A stretch of DNA of 64,000 nt, from assembly GCA_013399895.1 (NCBI GenBank), contig VXBA01000405.1, forward strand, positions 381,353 to 445,352. The letters run 5' to 3'. The DNA comes from Serilophus lunatus (taxonomy: Eukaryota; Chordata; Aves; Passeriformes; Eurylaimidae). The notes beneath the pieces were generated by a model. It did not search any database, was not told the origin of the DNA, and was given only the letters and a program-made list of their open reading frames with translations. Below are positions 28,201 to 35,665 of this stretch, one piece after another. The translations under genes and the position numbers were made by a program. The first letter of the stretch is position 1. Each line of letters opens with the position of its first letter.

Positions 28201-31200
28201 GTATAGACATTTGTCATGCACTCTTAGCAACAGTGTTCTCTGCTCTCCACAAATCCACAGAAAGATCTAGTGGAGAGAGTTTTCCCCATCTCTCCAGTAG
28301 CATAGGAAGGTGTGAAAAACACTGTGACTCATCAGCACACTTTTAAAATTTCTTTACTATAAAAGTGGAGCAATTAAATAAACAACAGTTTCCCCAGTGA
28401 CCATGGAGCAGATCCTGCAAACTGGTTACCTAGGACTGCTCTAGAGCATTGAATGTCTCCACAGAGGAACTGTGCAACGACAGCTGGGTTACAGGTAAGA
28501 CCAGGATAAATGTAGGTCTAGGGGCTAGTGCAATAACTAGAAGCTTGGTTTAAATGGACAAGTACTATACTTACATAGATGTTTTATGGAACTAATTAAC
28601 AACACAACTTGTGTATATCATTGTTTGCTTGTTTTTTGAGTCAATGTCCCACACTTATTTATAACATGGAGCATGACAGGACAAAAACCAAGGCTGTTGA
28701 GCTGTCCAGGATTTTACAGGGGTCCTTGGCACACATTCTTTTTATGTTCTTTTTCAGGGAGTGCACCCATGTTTTTGCCTTTATAAGTAAACACTTTGGG
28801 TCTATGGTTTAGTTGGCATGGCAGTGTCGAGTTGAAAATTGGACATGGAGATATTTGAGGTCTTTTCCAAGTTCAATGATTCCGTGATTCTATTTACTTC
28901 TACTATCTTCCTTTGTTTCTCTGCCTTCACCTACAACTTGTGTTCATGTTAGAGGACATCTGAACAGGAGTGGTATCAAAGTGTATGAATTATGTCTATC
29001 TGCATTTAACCATGACTTTAGTGTGCCCTGCTATTTTTTTCAGTGTAACATGCAGCAACATCCGCTTCCCAAAGACCATCATAACATGGCACAGAGCAAC
29101 TGCACTGGATCTGAAATGAATTTTATTGTACTCAGAAAAAAACCAAATATGTAAAAACCTAGACAAATAAGTGCCAGAGAGCAACTGACCTAGATAATAA
29201 AGTGTCTGTGTCTGCAAGCAGAATTTAAAAAAACCCTATGGTGGTTATTGATTAATACTGTACAAACATCAACTAGTTGCCTATGGGAACCCTCATGACT
29301 TCAAGGGAGATAAATTATCTAATTACTGCAAGCTTAAAAAAACTACAACTGAACATGCTGCTTAAGTAAATAAACACTAATAGATTTAAAAATCAATGCA
29401 TAAATAACTGAATATATCTTTTAAGAACTGATAGAACTGACCATTTAGTGTAATGAAGTGGCTAGGAGCTGTGCAAGCAACCTTGTCAGGGAAGAGACCA
29501 CTTCTCCAGTCTAACACATTTTAAAAAATTGGATAAATCTTGCTTTTTTATTCAAGTTATTCTATGTTTGTTGCTTCAGGTGAAGATAGAAAGGAAGCCA
29601 GCCATAAAAACTGAGCTCCTAATAACCATCATCCTCTCTCTGATGTGGATGTGGCTGGTACAGCACTACATGTCTACGTGGCTGGTACAGAACTTTTCAT
29701 ACATATGCACGCAAACATAACAGATGGTTATAATTATCAGTGGGCAAGCTGCAGTCCTAATTTGAAAGAGAGCAAAAATAGGTTGTCTCTCCCTTCCTGG
29801 CTACCACACCCAACTGTTGGACAGCCTGGAGGTCACTCTCCCCACTGGGAGAGGGCGGCCAAGGGACCGCCACAACCCAGCCCATGAAGCATACCTCTCT
29901 GGGCACGGGTGACCACCTTCTACCTAAATAAGACAGGCATGTGTCAAATCATCATCACTTCAAAGGGGAACATGCCTACCTAGCCCTTCACTTAATTCAA
30001 AAGGAAAAAAAAAACTAATCAGAAGTGCTTTGAAACTTGTTTATTGCTTGAATTCATGCAAATGAAGGTGGATCTGACACTGAAAACATCTGCACTGATC
30101 TGCACAATGTATAGTGCAGTTATTTCTGACCCATATCTCACCTCAGCAAAAGCTGCTCTCATCCCCTGCTCTGCTCTGCTCCTCAACCACGACACCCGCA
30201 GCTCATTCCAGCGCCAGCCCAAACATCATAATTTGTGCATCTTGCAGCACAATCCTTCCCATGTGGTTTATGGCGTCCTCTCCAATGCTAAGCTGGTCTC
30301 CTCTGCAGTGTGTACTTAACTAAAAGTGAACCAGAATCAACAGCTTTGGGAACAGCTTTGGGAACAATCTGCCTTTGAACATCAACAAGAATGGCTGTCA
30401 CAGCACTTGCCCTTTCTGCACCCTGTGTCCTGTGATGGCCTTGCTTCAGAGGTGACCAAATACCCCATGTGCCCTCACAAAAGGCTCTGTTTTCAAACAT
30501 AAGCATCTTCCATTTTTAGCACTAGTGTTTATCTTTCCATATTTTGCCACATACCAGCTCAGCATGCAAGCTAACATGAGCATTCAGAGATGAAGCTGGA
30601 CCTCCTAATGTTGTTCCAAATTGGAGTAAAATGGGAGAGGAAGTAGCAATGAAAGTCCCTGGACTATATGATCACTGCCATCATGAGTCTTGTTCTTTCT
30701 CGGACAATAAACGTGGTGATAGCCCAGAAGCAAACTCAGATAAAAGCAGTATTAATCACAAAACCTGAAAAAATACCAGACAGGAGCCTGCTTCAAGGAA
30801 TCAAGAAAGGACTTGTTCATAGCCAGGCATCATTCACACTGTCAACATATTCTGTATGCTAAATCAATATTCTTCCTCCCCAAGAAGCATCAAAAAATAC
30901 GGAAAATCCTCTGCTGACCCTTTATAGCTACAGTTGTTGGCAGTAGCAAAGAAAGTCACTGATGTGTTTGACAAAACTTGGCATCCATAGCAAATAATGT
31001 TGTAGTATTAATTAGGAAGCAGTGAAGAGTTTAGGAACATGGATATGATTATGTTATACAAAAATATTATTAAGTAACGGAAGATTAAACTGAGCTCAAA
31101 CATCTGAAGATATTTATTTAAATGCTCGTTGCTGGAGAAACAGCTCTACAAATACAGAAAATCACACAAGTTAAGAAGTGGAACAAGTGGAAGATCTGCA

Positions 31201-33988
31201 TAAACAATTGTCTTTCCAAGAAAGCAACCGTATAAATTTCCTTTTAATTGTTTCTTCTGTATTTTTGAAATTATATATGCTTTACACTACAATTCAGTGT
31301 ATTGTACTTCATACGATTTTTACGTGTGTGTGAAGAAACAAGCCCCAGAACTGAAGTCCCAACTAAGCGTATTCCCTATGAAGATACAAAGTTGCTTCTT
31401 GGTCTCAATGCCACTAAGAAAATTAACAGAAAGCTGCCAGGCTCAAGAACCACACTAATGTAATACCACAAGCATATAAATAAAAAAATGCCAGCATACA
31501 CCTTGGCATATCTTTTTCCCCCCACTCGGGATGCGGACAAGGAGGTGCATGGAACTGAAGTAAAAAGAGACCTGTAAGCTAAAAGCCAGAACACAGCAGT
31601 TACACAGTGGTTTGTATTCAGGGATCACAAGAAATCTTTCAAAGGGATAATCAGCCCCTAAGCCCACAGTGGAGGCCCCAGTTTATCCCTAACGCACAAG
31701 GGACAGACACAGCCAAGGTGACGAGGCAGATACAACAGTGTGTGCACTACACCAATGAAGCAATTCCTGGCCAAGGGAGAAGGCAAATGTCTAATCTGGA
31801 AAGTTTTGATGGCTTCCACTGACTGAGCTGTACTAGAACTAGTTTGGTCCCAAAGCAGAATGACTGAGCAAGGATGAATGTTCAGCTGCAAGTATACCTT
31901 CAACAAAGGTAACCCTAATGTAGCTTTCAGTTTTTGGTTTGGGGTTTGGTTGTTTTTTTTTAGTTAAACATTAAAATATCATTGAACTGTTCAATACAGT
32001 CAAGAAATTTCTACTTGAAAAGACATAGTTTATTTTGCAATGACAACATCCTCTCCTACAAGGCATTTAAATCAGCTTTCATGGGGTTTTTGATCCTGAA
32101 GCCCCTTCCCATTAAAACACTACTATTGGCACAGCAGGAGTGGGGTACCATTGAGGTTGGAGTAAAGAAGATGCTTCTTAAATCTGGTCCTGGTTACACA
32201 TACAGGACAACAGAGAGGCTTTCATATGCATTTCAAAACACAACTTTTTTTTCCAACCACCTTTTCAGTCATTTTTCAGGTCAGGGGGATTCAAAAGAGT
32301 AAGGAGTTAAATTAGCAAAACTGAAGGGACAACGTGTATTCAACTGGAAATCTGTCATCATTAACAGCACAAAAACCTGTTTGTCTAGAAATGTACACCA
32401 CACTAAGCACCAAGGATCAGAACACCCTAAACTTGCCTTGACAAGCTGAGAAATAAGCTAGGACATGTCTCTTCAGAACAAGGCTATTCTATGCCAAAAG
32501 AATCATCCTCATAGACACATGCTTTTTAAAAAAGGGACATGTCCTCCATCTGAGTGCACATCATGACTCAGAAAACAATTTTTTTTTTATTTTGACCTAC
32601 ACTGAGTATCATATTCTAATCTAACAACATGGATGGAAAAGTAAACTCTTTATCAGGTAGCTGTTTTTCCTTGAACAAGCAAGACTGTTAATATATGCTA
32701 TTAATTTTTTGTTTATTGATATTTCTGAAAGGCAAAATGGTTCACTTGATTTGAGAAAAAAACATATATAAAGAGAACTACGTCAACATTAAGGATTCCC
32801 CATGCAAGCCACTTTAAGGGTAATGTGCAAAGGAACATCAGTTCATTGTGACCTTTTTCGCTTTTTATTGTAAAGAAATTTCTAAATATAGGGAAAGTTT
32901 ATTTTTGCACTGAGATATGTTTACATTCGAAAATAAAGAAGCCAAACTTAATAGATAAACCTTGGAACAAAGCACGTATATAGCCAAATCAAGGACCTAG
33001 ACAAGCGATGAAAACAAAAATTATTTGTGTTCTGCAATTATTAATAAAAACACCAAACCAACAGAATAACCAACTACTGATCTCCTAAGGAGTGTGATTT
33101 CACAATCTGCAACTGCTGCTAATATTCCTTGTGTCTTTCTCACATTTAGTGTCATTTCAGATTCAGGAAAGATTCATACAAAGTTAGTTCAACATTAACA
33201 AAAATTTAAATTTTTTTTATTTTTATTTAAGGAGCAGGTAAATCTAATGATAAAAATCTTCACTAGAGAGTTAAGAAGAAGAATTCTATGTGGACTAATG
33301 CCTAGGTTTTGAAACTGATGAGCAGCTGTCTGTTTTCATAAGACTGTAAACTCCAACTATCTGTACTTATTGGCACAAATTCTCAGCTTGAAAATTGTAA
33401 TGTTTCTTTCCTAATACCCTTTCTACTACAGTAGAAGAGGGAAGCTGATCAGCATTGGATCAAATGGCAGTGACAGACATAACTCCGCCACATCCTTTCT
33501 GGTGACATACACAGCACATTTTGTCGGGACAGAGTCTAAAGAAGAGAAAAATGAAAGCTCTTTACTCAACTGTGTCACTGAAAGCATAAAAGTGTATGCA
33601 GCACACCAGTTTTTCAAGGCTTTCAAGTGATTGCCTGGCTCATAGTCCTGAGCTATGTTCTTCTTACAACATGGTTGATGAGAAGTCACTAGATGAGGCA
33701 TACTTCAGCTCTATACACAAAGAACTGGAAAATATTATGAGAGGAGACAGAACAGCAAAATACACATAGTGCTTGTACATTCAAAAACATTCCCTCTGGC
33801 TATTTTTCTTAATTTTAGAAAAAACTTACATAGATTTTATCTTGCTGATATCGCTGGAATAAATTGTGCATAATGGAGCCTTCATGGAGATCTACAAGTG
33901 CTGCCATGTCTTCCACACTCTCTGTGCTTGTTTGATGCATAGGCGTTACTTTTTGGTGTGTGATCGTGCTCTGTTTATAAGTGAATAC
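613..33988 (-). CDS. MYO10: MYO10, unconventional myosin X: 15 exons of the motor head (gene partial in window)
   Basis: Myosin X is an actin-based, barbed-end-directed motor that drives filopodium formation and carries cargo to filopodial tips. Its tail (PH, MyTH4, FERM) lies outside this window. Fifteen exons translate to a continuous myosin head matching remembered vertebrate MYO10 almost residue for residue, about residues 41-580 by human numbering. The nucleotide-binding elements are intact: P-loop GESGAGKT (about 157-164), switch I NNNSSRFGK (about 215-223) and switch II DIFGFE (about 434-439). All splice phases are consistent and no stop interrupts the joined frame, so this looks like a functional gene. 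Exons sum to 1619 nt. The first coding exon and the end of the motor are missing from the window. Fourteen introns are bounded by the exons, one of them U12-type (8587-9444). Another myosin class is unlikely because the segments FKEVITAMEVMQFSKEEV and YAGEVQYDVRGILEKNRD are characteristic of MYO10. Confidence 0.97.
875..943 (-). CDS. MYO10: MYO10 motor exon, about residues 530-552
   Basis: A 69-nt exon (23 codons) encoding NNPFYVKPRVAV then HNFGVKHYAGE, matching the conserved strand region before the relay. The acceptor is CAATTAG and the donor GTAA; both ends are phase 0. The 179-bp intron to the next exon is one of the shortest in the gene. Confidence 0.95.
944..1667 (-). other. MYO10: MYO10 intron (724 bp)
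   Basis: Donor GTATGT, acceptor CAATTAG after a pyrimidine-rich tract. Unique AT-rich sequence; nothing else was seen. Confidence 0.85.
1668..1760 (-). CDS. MYO10: MYO10 motor exon, about residues 499-529
   Basis: A 93-nt exon (31 codons), reading KLGLLALINEESHFPQATD and then FTLLGKLNAQHA. The acceptor is TTCTAG and the donor GTATGT, both phase 0. As I remember the human sequence, several residues of the TDFTLLGKLNAQHA part differ (for example Ser to Phe, Glu to Gly), while the LINEESHFPQATD core is kept. Confidence 0.95.
1761..2861 (-). other. MYO10: MYO10 intron (1101 bp)
   Basis: Donor GTAATA, acceptor TTCTAG. The short ORFs on both strands here have no recognisable domain. A slightly GC-richer patch at about 2340-2600 matches nothing I recognise. 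Confidence 0.85.
2862..2928 (-). CDS. MYO10: MYO10 motor exon, about residues 476-498
   Basis: A 67-nt exon. Its first G completes the Arg codon split with the preceding exon (AG|G). It then reads EGLIWEDIDWTDNGECLDLI and EK. The acceptor is CCTTAG and the donor GTAATA. It belongs to the relay-helix region downstream of switch II. Confidence 0.95.
3161..3261 (-). CDS. MYO10: MYO10 motor exon, about residues 443-476 (relay helix)
   Basis: A 101-nt exon encoding VNRFEQFNINYANEKLQEYF followed by NKHIFSLEQLEYS and AG of a split Arg codon. The FEQFxINYANEKLQ signature is the myosin relay helix that couples switch II to the converter. The acceptor is TCTCTAG and the donor GTAAG. An Arg stands where human has His (VNH). 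Confidence 0.96.
3439..3585 (-). CDS. MYO10: MYO10 motor exon with switch II, about residues 394-442
   Basis: A 147-nt exon (49 codons), both ends phase 0. It begins AIDSRDSMAMALYSQCFAWI and ends in KSIGILDIFGFENFE, which contains the switch II motif DIFGFE (about 434-439). Switch II contacts the gamma-phosphate and is required for ATP hydrolysis. The acceptor is ACGCAG and the donor GTAGGT. Confidence 0.97.
3586..4300 (-). other. MYO10: MYO10 intron (715 bp)
   Basis: Donor GTAAAT, acceptor ACGCAG. AT-rich unique sequence; nothing else was seen. Confidence 0.85.
4301..4419 (-). CDS. MYO10: MYO10 motor exon, about residues 354-393
   Basis: A 119-nt exon. The first two bases (CT) complete an Ala codon, then it reads LGRSAELLGLDSTQLTEALT and QRSMILRGEEILTPLSIQQ. 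This is the loop and helix region of the upper 50 kDa domain. The acceptor is TTTCCAG after a long pyrimidine tract; the donor is GTAAAT. Confidence 0.96.
4420..5303 (-). other. MYO10: MYO10 intron (884 bp)
   Basis: Donor GTGAGA, acceptor TTTCCAG. AT-rich unique sequence; nothing else was seen. Confidence 0.85.
5304..5433 (-). CDS. MYO10: MYO10 motor exon, about residues 311-354
   Basis: A 130-nt exon encoding TAMEVMQFSKEEVREVLRLL and AGILHLGNVEFITAGGAQVSFKT plus the first base of a split Ala codon. AGILHLGN is a hallmark of the myosin upper 50 kDa domain. The acceptor is CATTCCAG and the donor GTGAGA. The reading frame stays open about 120 bp upstream into the intron, so a naive ORF call would over-extend this exon. 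Confidence 0.97.
5807..5831 (+). other. G-quadruplex motif
   Basis: A run of eight G is followed by three GGGG blocks, each separated by a single T (5807-5829, then TG). This is a textbook intramolecular G4 motif with one-base loops. It lies in the 2.2-kb intron at 5434-7601 and the G-rich strand is the template strand for MYO10 transcription. The motif is seen directly; folding is inferred. Confidence 0.8.
7167..7264 (+). repeat. (TATC)n microsatellite, about 24 units
   Basis: An uninterrupted tetranucleotide array of 98 bp, about 24.5 copies of TATC, within a MYO10 intron. Perfect arrays of this length are usually highly length-polymorphic. An apparent 70-codon ORF across it (repeated SIYL) is a by-product of the repeat. 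Confidence 0.99.
7602..7705 (-). CDS. MYO10: MYO10 motor exon, about residues 276-310
   Basis: A 104-nt exon. AT completes an Asp codon (G|AT), then it reads AFYLSLPENYHYLNQSGCTA and DKTISDKDSFKEVI. PENYHYLNQSGC is a conserved myosin head segment. The acceptor is ATCATTAG and the donor GTGAG. The start is fixed by phase agreement with the upstream exon at 8367-8451. Confidence 0.96.
7706..8366 (-). other. MYO10: MYO10 intron (661 bp)
   Basis: Donor GTGAGT, acceptor ATCATTAG. Unique sequence; nothing else was seen. Confidence 0.85.
8367..8451 (-). CDS. MYO10: MYO10 motor exon, about residues 248-276
   Basis: An 85-nt exon encoding NRVVRQNPGERNYHIFYALL and AGIEEREK plus the first base (G) of a split Asp codon. 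ERNYHIFYALLAG is a conserved myosin motif. The acceptor is TTGACAG and the donor GTGAGT. Residues just before it (YLLEK) come from the 14-nt microexon 121 bp upstream. Confidence 0.97.
8573..8586 (-). CDS. MYO10: MYO10 14-nt microexon encoding (Y)LLEK, about residues 243-247
   Basis: The exon ATTTATTGGAAAAA is preceded by GGCTCTAG and followed by a perfect U2 donor, GTAAGT. Its AT completes the Tyr codon begun by the final T of the upstream exon (T|AT), giving Y-L-L-E-K and then N-R-V-V in the next exon. This restores exactly the conserved RI(V/I)DYLLEKNRVV segment with no gain or loss of residues, which is the main support. It is far too short for ORF-based detection. Skipping it would join GATT to AATCG and create GAT-TAA, an immediate stop. 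An alternative source of the YLLEK residues was sought in 8452-9444 and not seen. Confidence 0.88.
8587..9444 (-). other. MYO10: MYO10 intron of U12 (minor spliceosome) type
   Basis: The donor reads GTATCCTT (9437-9444, minus strand), a full match to the U12 5' splice-site consensus RTATCCTT; the exon side (ATT|GT) is poor for U2. Near the 3' end, TTCCTTGAC (8610-8618) is a full match to the U12 branch-site consensus TTCCTTRAC. The putative branch A lies about 24 nt from the CTAG acceptor, somewhat further than usual for U12 introns. The intron is 858 bp, GT-AG, phase 1. U12 assignment is inferred from motif identity. Confidence 0.85.
9445..9569 (-). CDS. MYO10: MYO10 motor exon with switch I, about residues 201-243
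   Basis: A 125-nt exon. T completes a split Ser codon, then it reads PIMEAFGNAKTVYNNNSSRF and GKFIQLNICQKGNIQGGRIID, ending in T of a split Tyr codon. NNNSSRFGK is switch I, which coordinates Mg2+ and phosphate of ATP; AFGNAKT is also diagnostic of myosins. The acceptor is TTTCACAG. The donor is the U12-type GTATCCTT. Reading on past the donor meets TGA after six further codons, so the exon must end before it. Confidence 0.96.
9570..10524 (-). other. MYO10: MYO10 intron (955 bp)
   Basis: Donor GTACTA, acceptor TTTCACAG. Unique sequence; nothing else was seen. Confidence 0.85.
10525..10659 (-). CDS. MYO10: MYO10 motor exon with P-loop, about residues 156-201
   Basis: A 135-nt exon. T completes a split Ser codon, then it reads GESGAGKTESTKLILKFLSA and MSQHSLELSCREKTSCVEQAILES plus AG of a split Ser codon. 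GESGAGKT is the Walker A/P-loop, which binds ATP phosphates. The variable stretch after FLSAMSQ corresponds to loop 1. The acceptor is CTTTCAG and the donor GTACTA. Confidence 0.97.
10660..16328 (-). other. MYO10: MYO10 intron (5669 bp)
   Basis: Donor GTAAAT after the exon at 16329-16516, acceptor CTTTCAG before the P-loop exon. Mostly unique AT-rich sequence. No exon-like translation, RNA gene or clear transposable element was recognised. Confidence 0.85.
16329..16516 (-). CDS. MYO10: MYO10 motor exon, about residues 94-156
   Basis: A 188-nt exon encoding TYIGSIVASVNPYKSIPGLY through MEQYSKHHMGEIAPHIFAVA to KRHDNQCILI plus AG of a split Ser codon leading into the P-loop. The TYIGSI(L/V)xSVNPY and PHIFAxAxxxY motifs are standard for the myosin head; the NPY segment lies by the adenine pocket. 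The acceptor is TGCTTGCAG and the donor GTAAAT. Confidence 0.97.
19681..19975 (-). mobile_element. CR1 LINE, 5'-truncated, minus orientation
   Basis: The plus strand begins CACAGAATCATAGAACAGCC and continues with TGGGTTGGAAGGGACTTTCA, the inverted 3' end of a chicken-repeat-1 element. Further in, TTTCAGTTTGAAACCATCTG and ACTTGTCTTGTTGCTACATG correspond to the end of CR1 ORF2. Many substitutions suggest an old copy. The inner (5') boundary is approximate. Confidence 0.88.
20836..20840. repeat. Target-site duplication CTGCC, left copy
   Basis: CTGCC directly before the LTR start TGTAGTGG. The same five bases follow the LTR end at 21764-21768. Confidence 0.85.
20841..21763. mobile_element. Solo LTR of an avian endogenous retrovirus, family 1 (contains a gap)
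   Basis: The element begins TGTAGTGGTTCAACC and ends CCAATACA; the ends form an imperfect inverted repeat (TGTAGTGG against TGTATTGG). CTGCC is duplicated on both flanks. The total is 923 bp, including 296 undetermined bases. No gag, pol or env sequence is attached, so it is a solo LTR left by recombination between the two LTRs of a provirus. The segment before the gap has repeated phrases such as CTGCTCC and CCATGGG, suggesting an internal short tandem array inside the gap. An AATAAA lies at about 21066 on the plus strand. The family is assigned by recollection of avian LTRs with this start; orientation is uncertain. Confidence 0.88.
21380..21675. other. Assembly gap (296 N)
   Basis: A run of N inside solo LTR 1. 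The sequence on both sides is LTR, so the missing bases are LTR interior. Predicted proteins spanning it are meaningless. Confidence 0.99.
21764..21768. repeat. Target-site duplication CTGCC, right copy
   Basis: Immediately follows LTR end CCAATACA and matches 20836-20840. Confidence 0.85.
28803..28893 (+). mobile_element. CR1 LINE 3' end, fragment
   Basis: GTTTAGTTGGCATGGCAGTG, then a match to the usual TTGGAC...GATCT region, GAGGTCTTTTCCAAG and the terminal ATGATTCCGTGATTCTAT. This is the CR1 3' UTR and its terminal ATTCTRTG-type repeat. About 90 bp, diverged. Confidence 0.8.
33830..33988 (-). CDS. MYO10: MYO10 exon at the start of the motor core, about residues 41-93
   Basis: A 159-nt exon (53 codons), phase 0 at both ends. 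It encodes VFTYKQSTITHQKVTPMHQT, then STESVEDMAALVDLHEGSIMHNLFQRYQQDKIY. VEDMAxLxxLHEGSIxxNLxxRY is the conserved entry to the myosin motor core. The acceptor is CTTTCAG and the donor GTAAGT. This is the most 5' exon I could locate; the start codon and about 40 N-terminal residues are upstream. Confidence 0.97.
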
Positions 33989-35179
33989 CTGAAAGAGAGG
34001 AAACAAAGACAATATAATCAGAGCACACATTCAAAAACTATCAGTGAATGCAGATTTCAAATCCATTCCTATTCCCTATCCAGTTTATTGGTGTACAGAC
34101 TTGTAAAATATAATAGCCTGCCAGCGATACCTTCTTCTAAAGCTTCTCTGAAAATAACTGAAGCCCTAGACATCTACATGGGTCATATGAAACTAACACA
34201 TACTGACAAAGCTCTGAAAACTGCAAGGTCTTTTCCTGTTTAAGGGTAAACGTAATCTTGTTTCACACTGGTCTACTGTTAGACTTTATCAGGAGAAAAA
34301 CAAACCAAGCAATAATCACTCCCAAAAATCCCAAACTAACCAAACAGAAAAACACTCCTTACAGTAAACCCTATTTATACTCAAATTACTTTGGAAGGAA
34401 ATGTTTTACAGTGCAAAACAGCAAACAAAAATTATTGCTCTAATACGCTGCAAGTGTTCATCTGTTTGATCTGAAATCTACTTAAATGTTTCCATTCAAC
34501 TCTGCAGTCAGGAAGCAGTCATTACTCCTAAAGTAAGTAGCATGCTAAGTTCAGCATGCAGCAGATACTTGGAAATGAATAAGCTGACAGAATTCTAATT
34601 TATTTACTTTTGAGACTAATTTCTGAAGCTGTTCCACAGAAACAGTAAAAGCTCTAAAAAATCTCAGTCAGAAAACACTGCTATATATCTTCTGTAAAAC
34701 TACCACAAATATGCTAAGAAATGCACACTTCCCCAACCTAGCTAAACTTCTATGAATACTAGTAACATCACTAAAAACTATAAAACAATAAATTTCAAAT
34801 TCAGCATCCCATTTCCTTTTAATTTACATCTTGGCACCTCATCCTTATAGATGTATGTCTGCATCTCAAAGCCAACACTCCTCAGGCAGTAGCTGTCCCT
34901 GCTAATGACACCATTACAGTGTAAGAAACTCAAAGTATGGAATTAATGCAAATACTTTGATAATGTGGAACATTAGGAAAAAACGAAACCTTTCCAAAAT
35001 CCTTTAAAGTAATATCAATCAATCAGATGGAAGCAGAGCCATAGCTGTCAGCCCAAGCACCAGTGAGCACCGCGGAGCTTCTGCTTTGGACTGGGGGTCA
35101 CACTGTGCAGTTCTACCTGAGGGCCATCCCTGTGCAGAAAGATGAAACCCCTTTGAGGTTTTTCAGCACAAAACCTTAC

Positions 35180-35665
35180 AATGCAACAAGGATGGTAAAG
35201 GGGCTGGAGCAGAAGCCCTACGAGGAACGGCTGAGGGAGCTGAGATTGTTCAGCCTGGAGAAAAGGAGGCTCAGGGGTGACCTTATTGCTGTCTATAACT
35301 ATCTGAAAGGAGGCTGTAGTCAGGCGGGGCTCAGTCTCTTCTCTCAGGCTCCCAGTGACAGGACGAGAGGACACAGTCTTAGGCTGTGTCAGGGGAGGTT
35401 TAGATTGGATATCAGGAGGAACTTTTTCACAGTGAGAGTGATCTCCCACTGGAATGGGCTTCCCAGGGAGGTGGTGGAGTCGCCGTCCTTGGATGTGTTT
35501 AAGGATAGGTTAGATGATGAACTTAGTGGTATGGTTTAGATGGTTTAAATGGTTTAGATGGTATAGATGTTGGACTGATGTTGGGTAGGTTGTTAACCTA
35601 GGTAAAGGTTGGACTTGATGATCTCCATGGTCTTTTCCAACCTTATTAATTCTGTGTAATTCTGT
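35180..35665 (+). mobile_element. CR1 LINE, 5'-truncated, with open ORF2 C-terminus
   Basis: The plus strand encodes the C-terminal end of CR1 ORF2 (reverse-transcriptase protein) without a stop: it runs from MVKGLEQKPYEERLRELRLF through RGHSLRLCQGRFRLDIRRNF to FKDRLDDELSGMV and a stop at 35537-35539. The CR1 3' UTR follows, ending GGTCTTTTCCAACC and repeated AATTCTGTG. The same frame is open back to 35063, but those first 42 codons do not look like CR1. The 5' boundary is therefore approximate. The intact frame suggests a relatively young insertion. With no N-terminal reverse-transcriptase or endonuclease parts, it cannot move on its own. Confidence 0.92.
35531..35569 (+). repeat. 9-bp tandem repeat in the CR1 3' UTR
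   Basis: Four units of ATGGTTTAG type (ATGGTTTAG, ATGGTTTAA, ATGGTTTAG, ATGGTATAG) plus a partial unit, directly after the ORF2 stop codon. Confidence 0.85.

Larger units (their letters stand above)
16517..33829 (-). other. MYO10: MYO10 intron (17.3 kb)
   Basis: Donor GTAAGT after the exon at 33830-33988, acceptor TGCTTGCAG. It contains a minus-strand CR1 (19681-19975), a solo LTR with an assembly gap (20841-21763) and a CR1 3' end (28803-28893). The rest is unique, mostly AT-rich sequence with short meaningless ORFs. Confidence 0.85.

Noticed and set aside
33866..34243. 125-codon plus-strand ORF overlapping the MYO10 exon
   Set aside because: Antisense shadow of the coding exon at 33830-33988; the opposite strand gives a clear myosin segment.
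35048..35449. 133-codon minus-strand ORF
   Set aside because: Reverse-strand shadow of the CR1 ORF2 segment.
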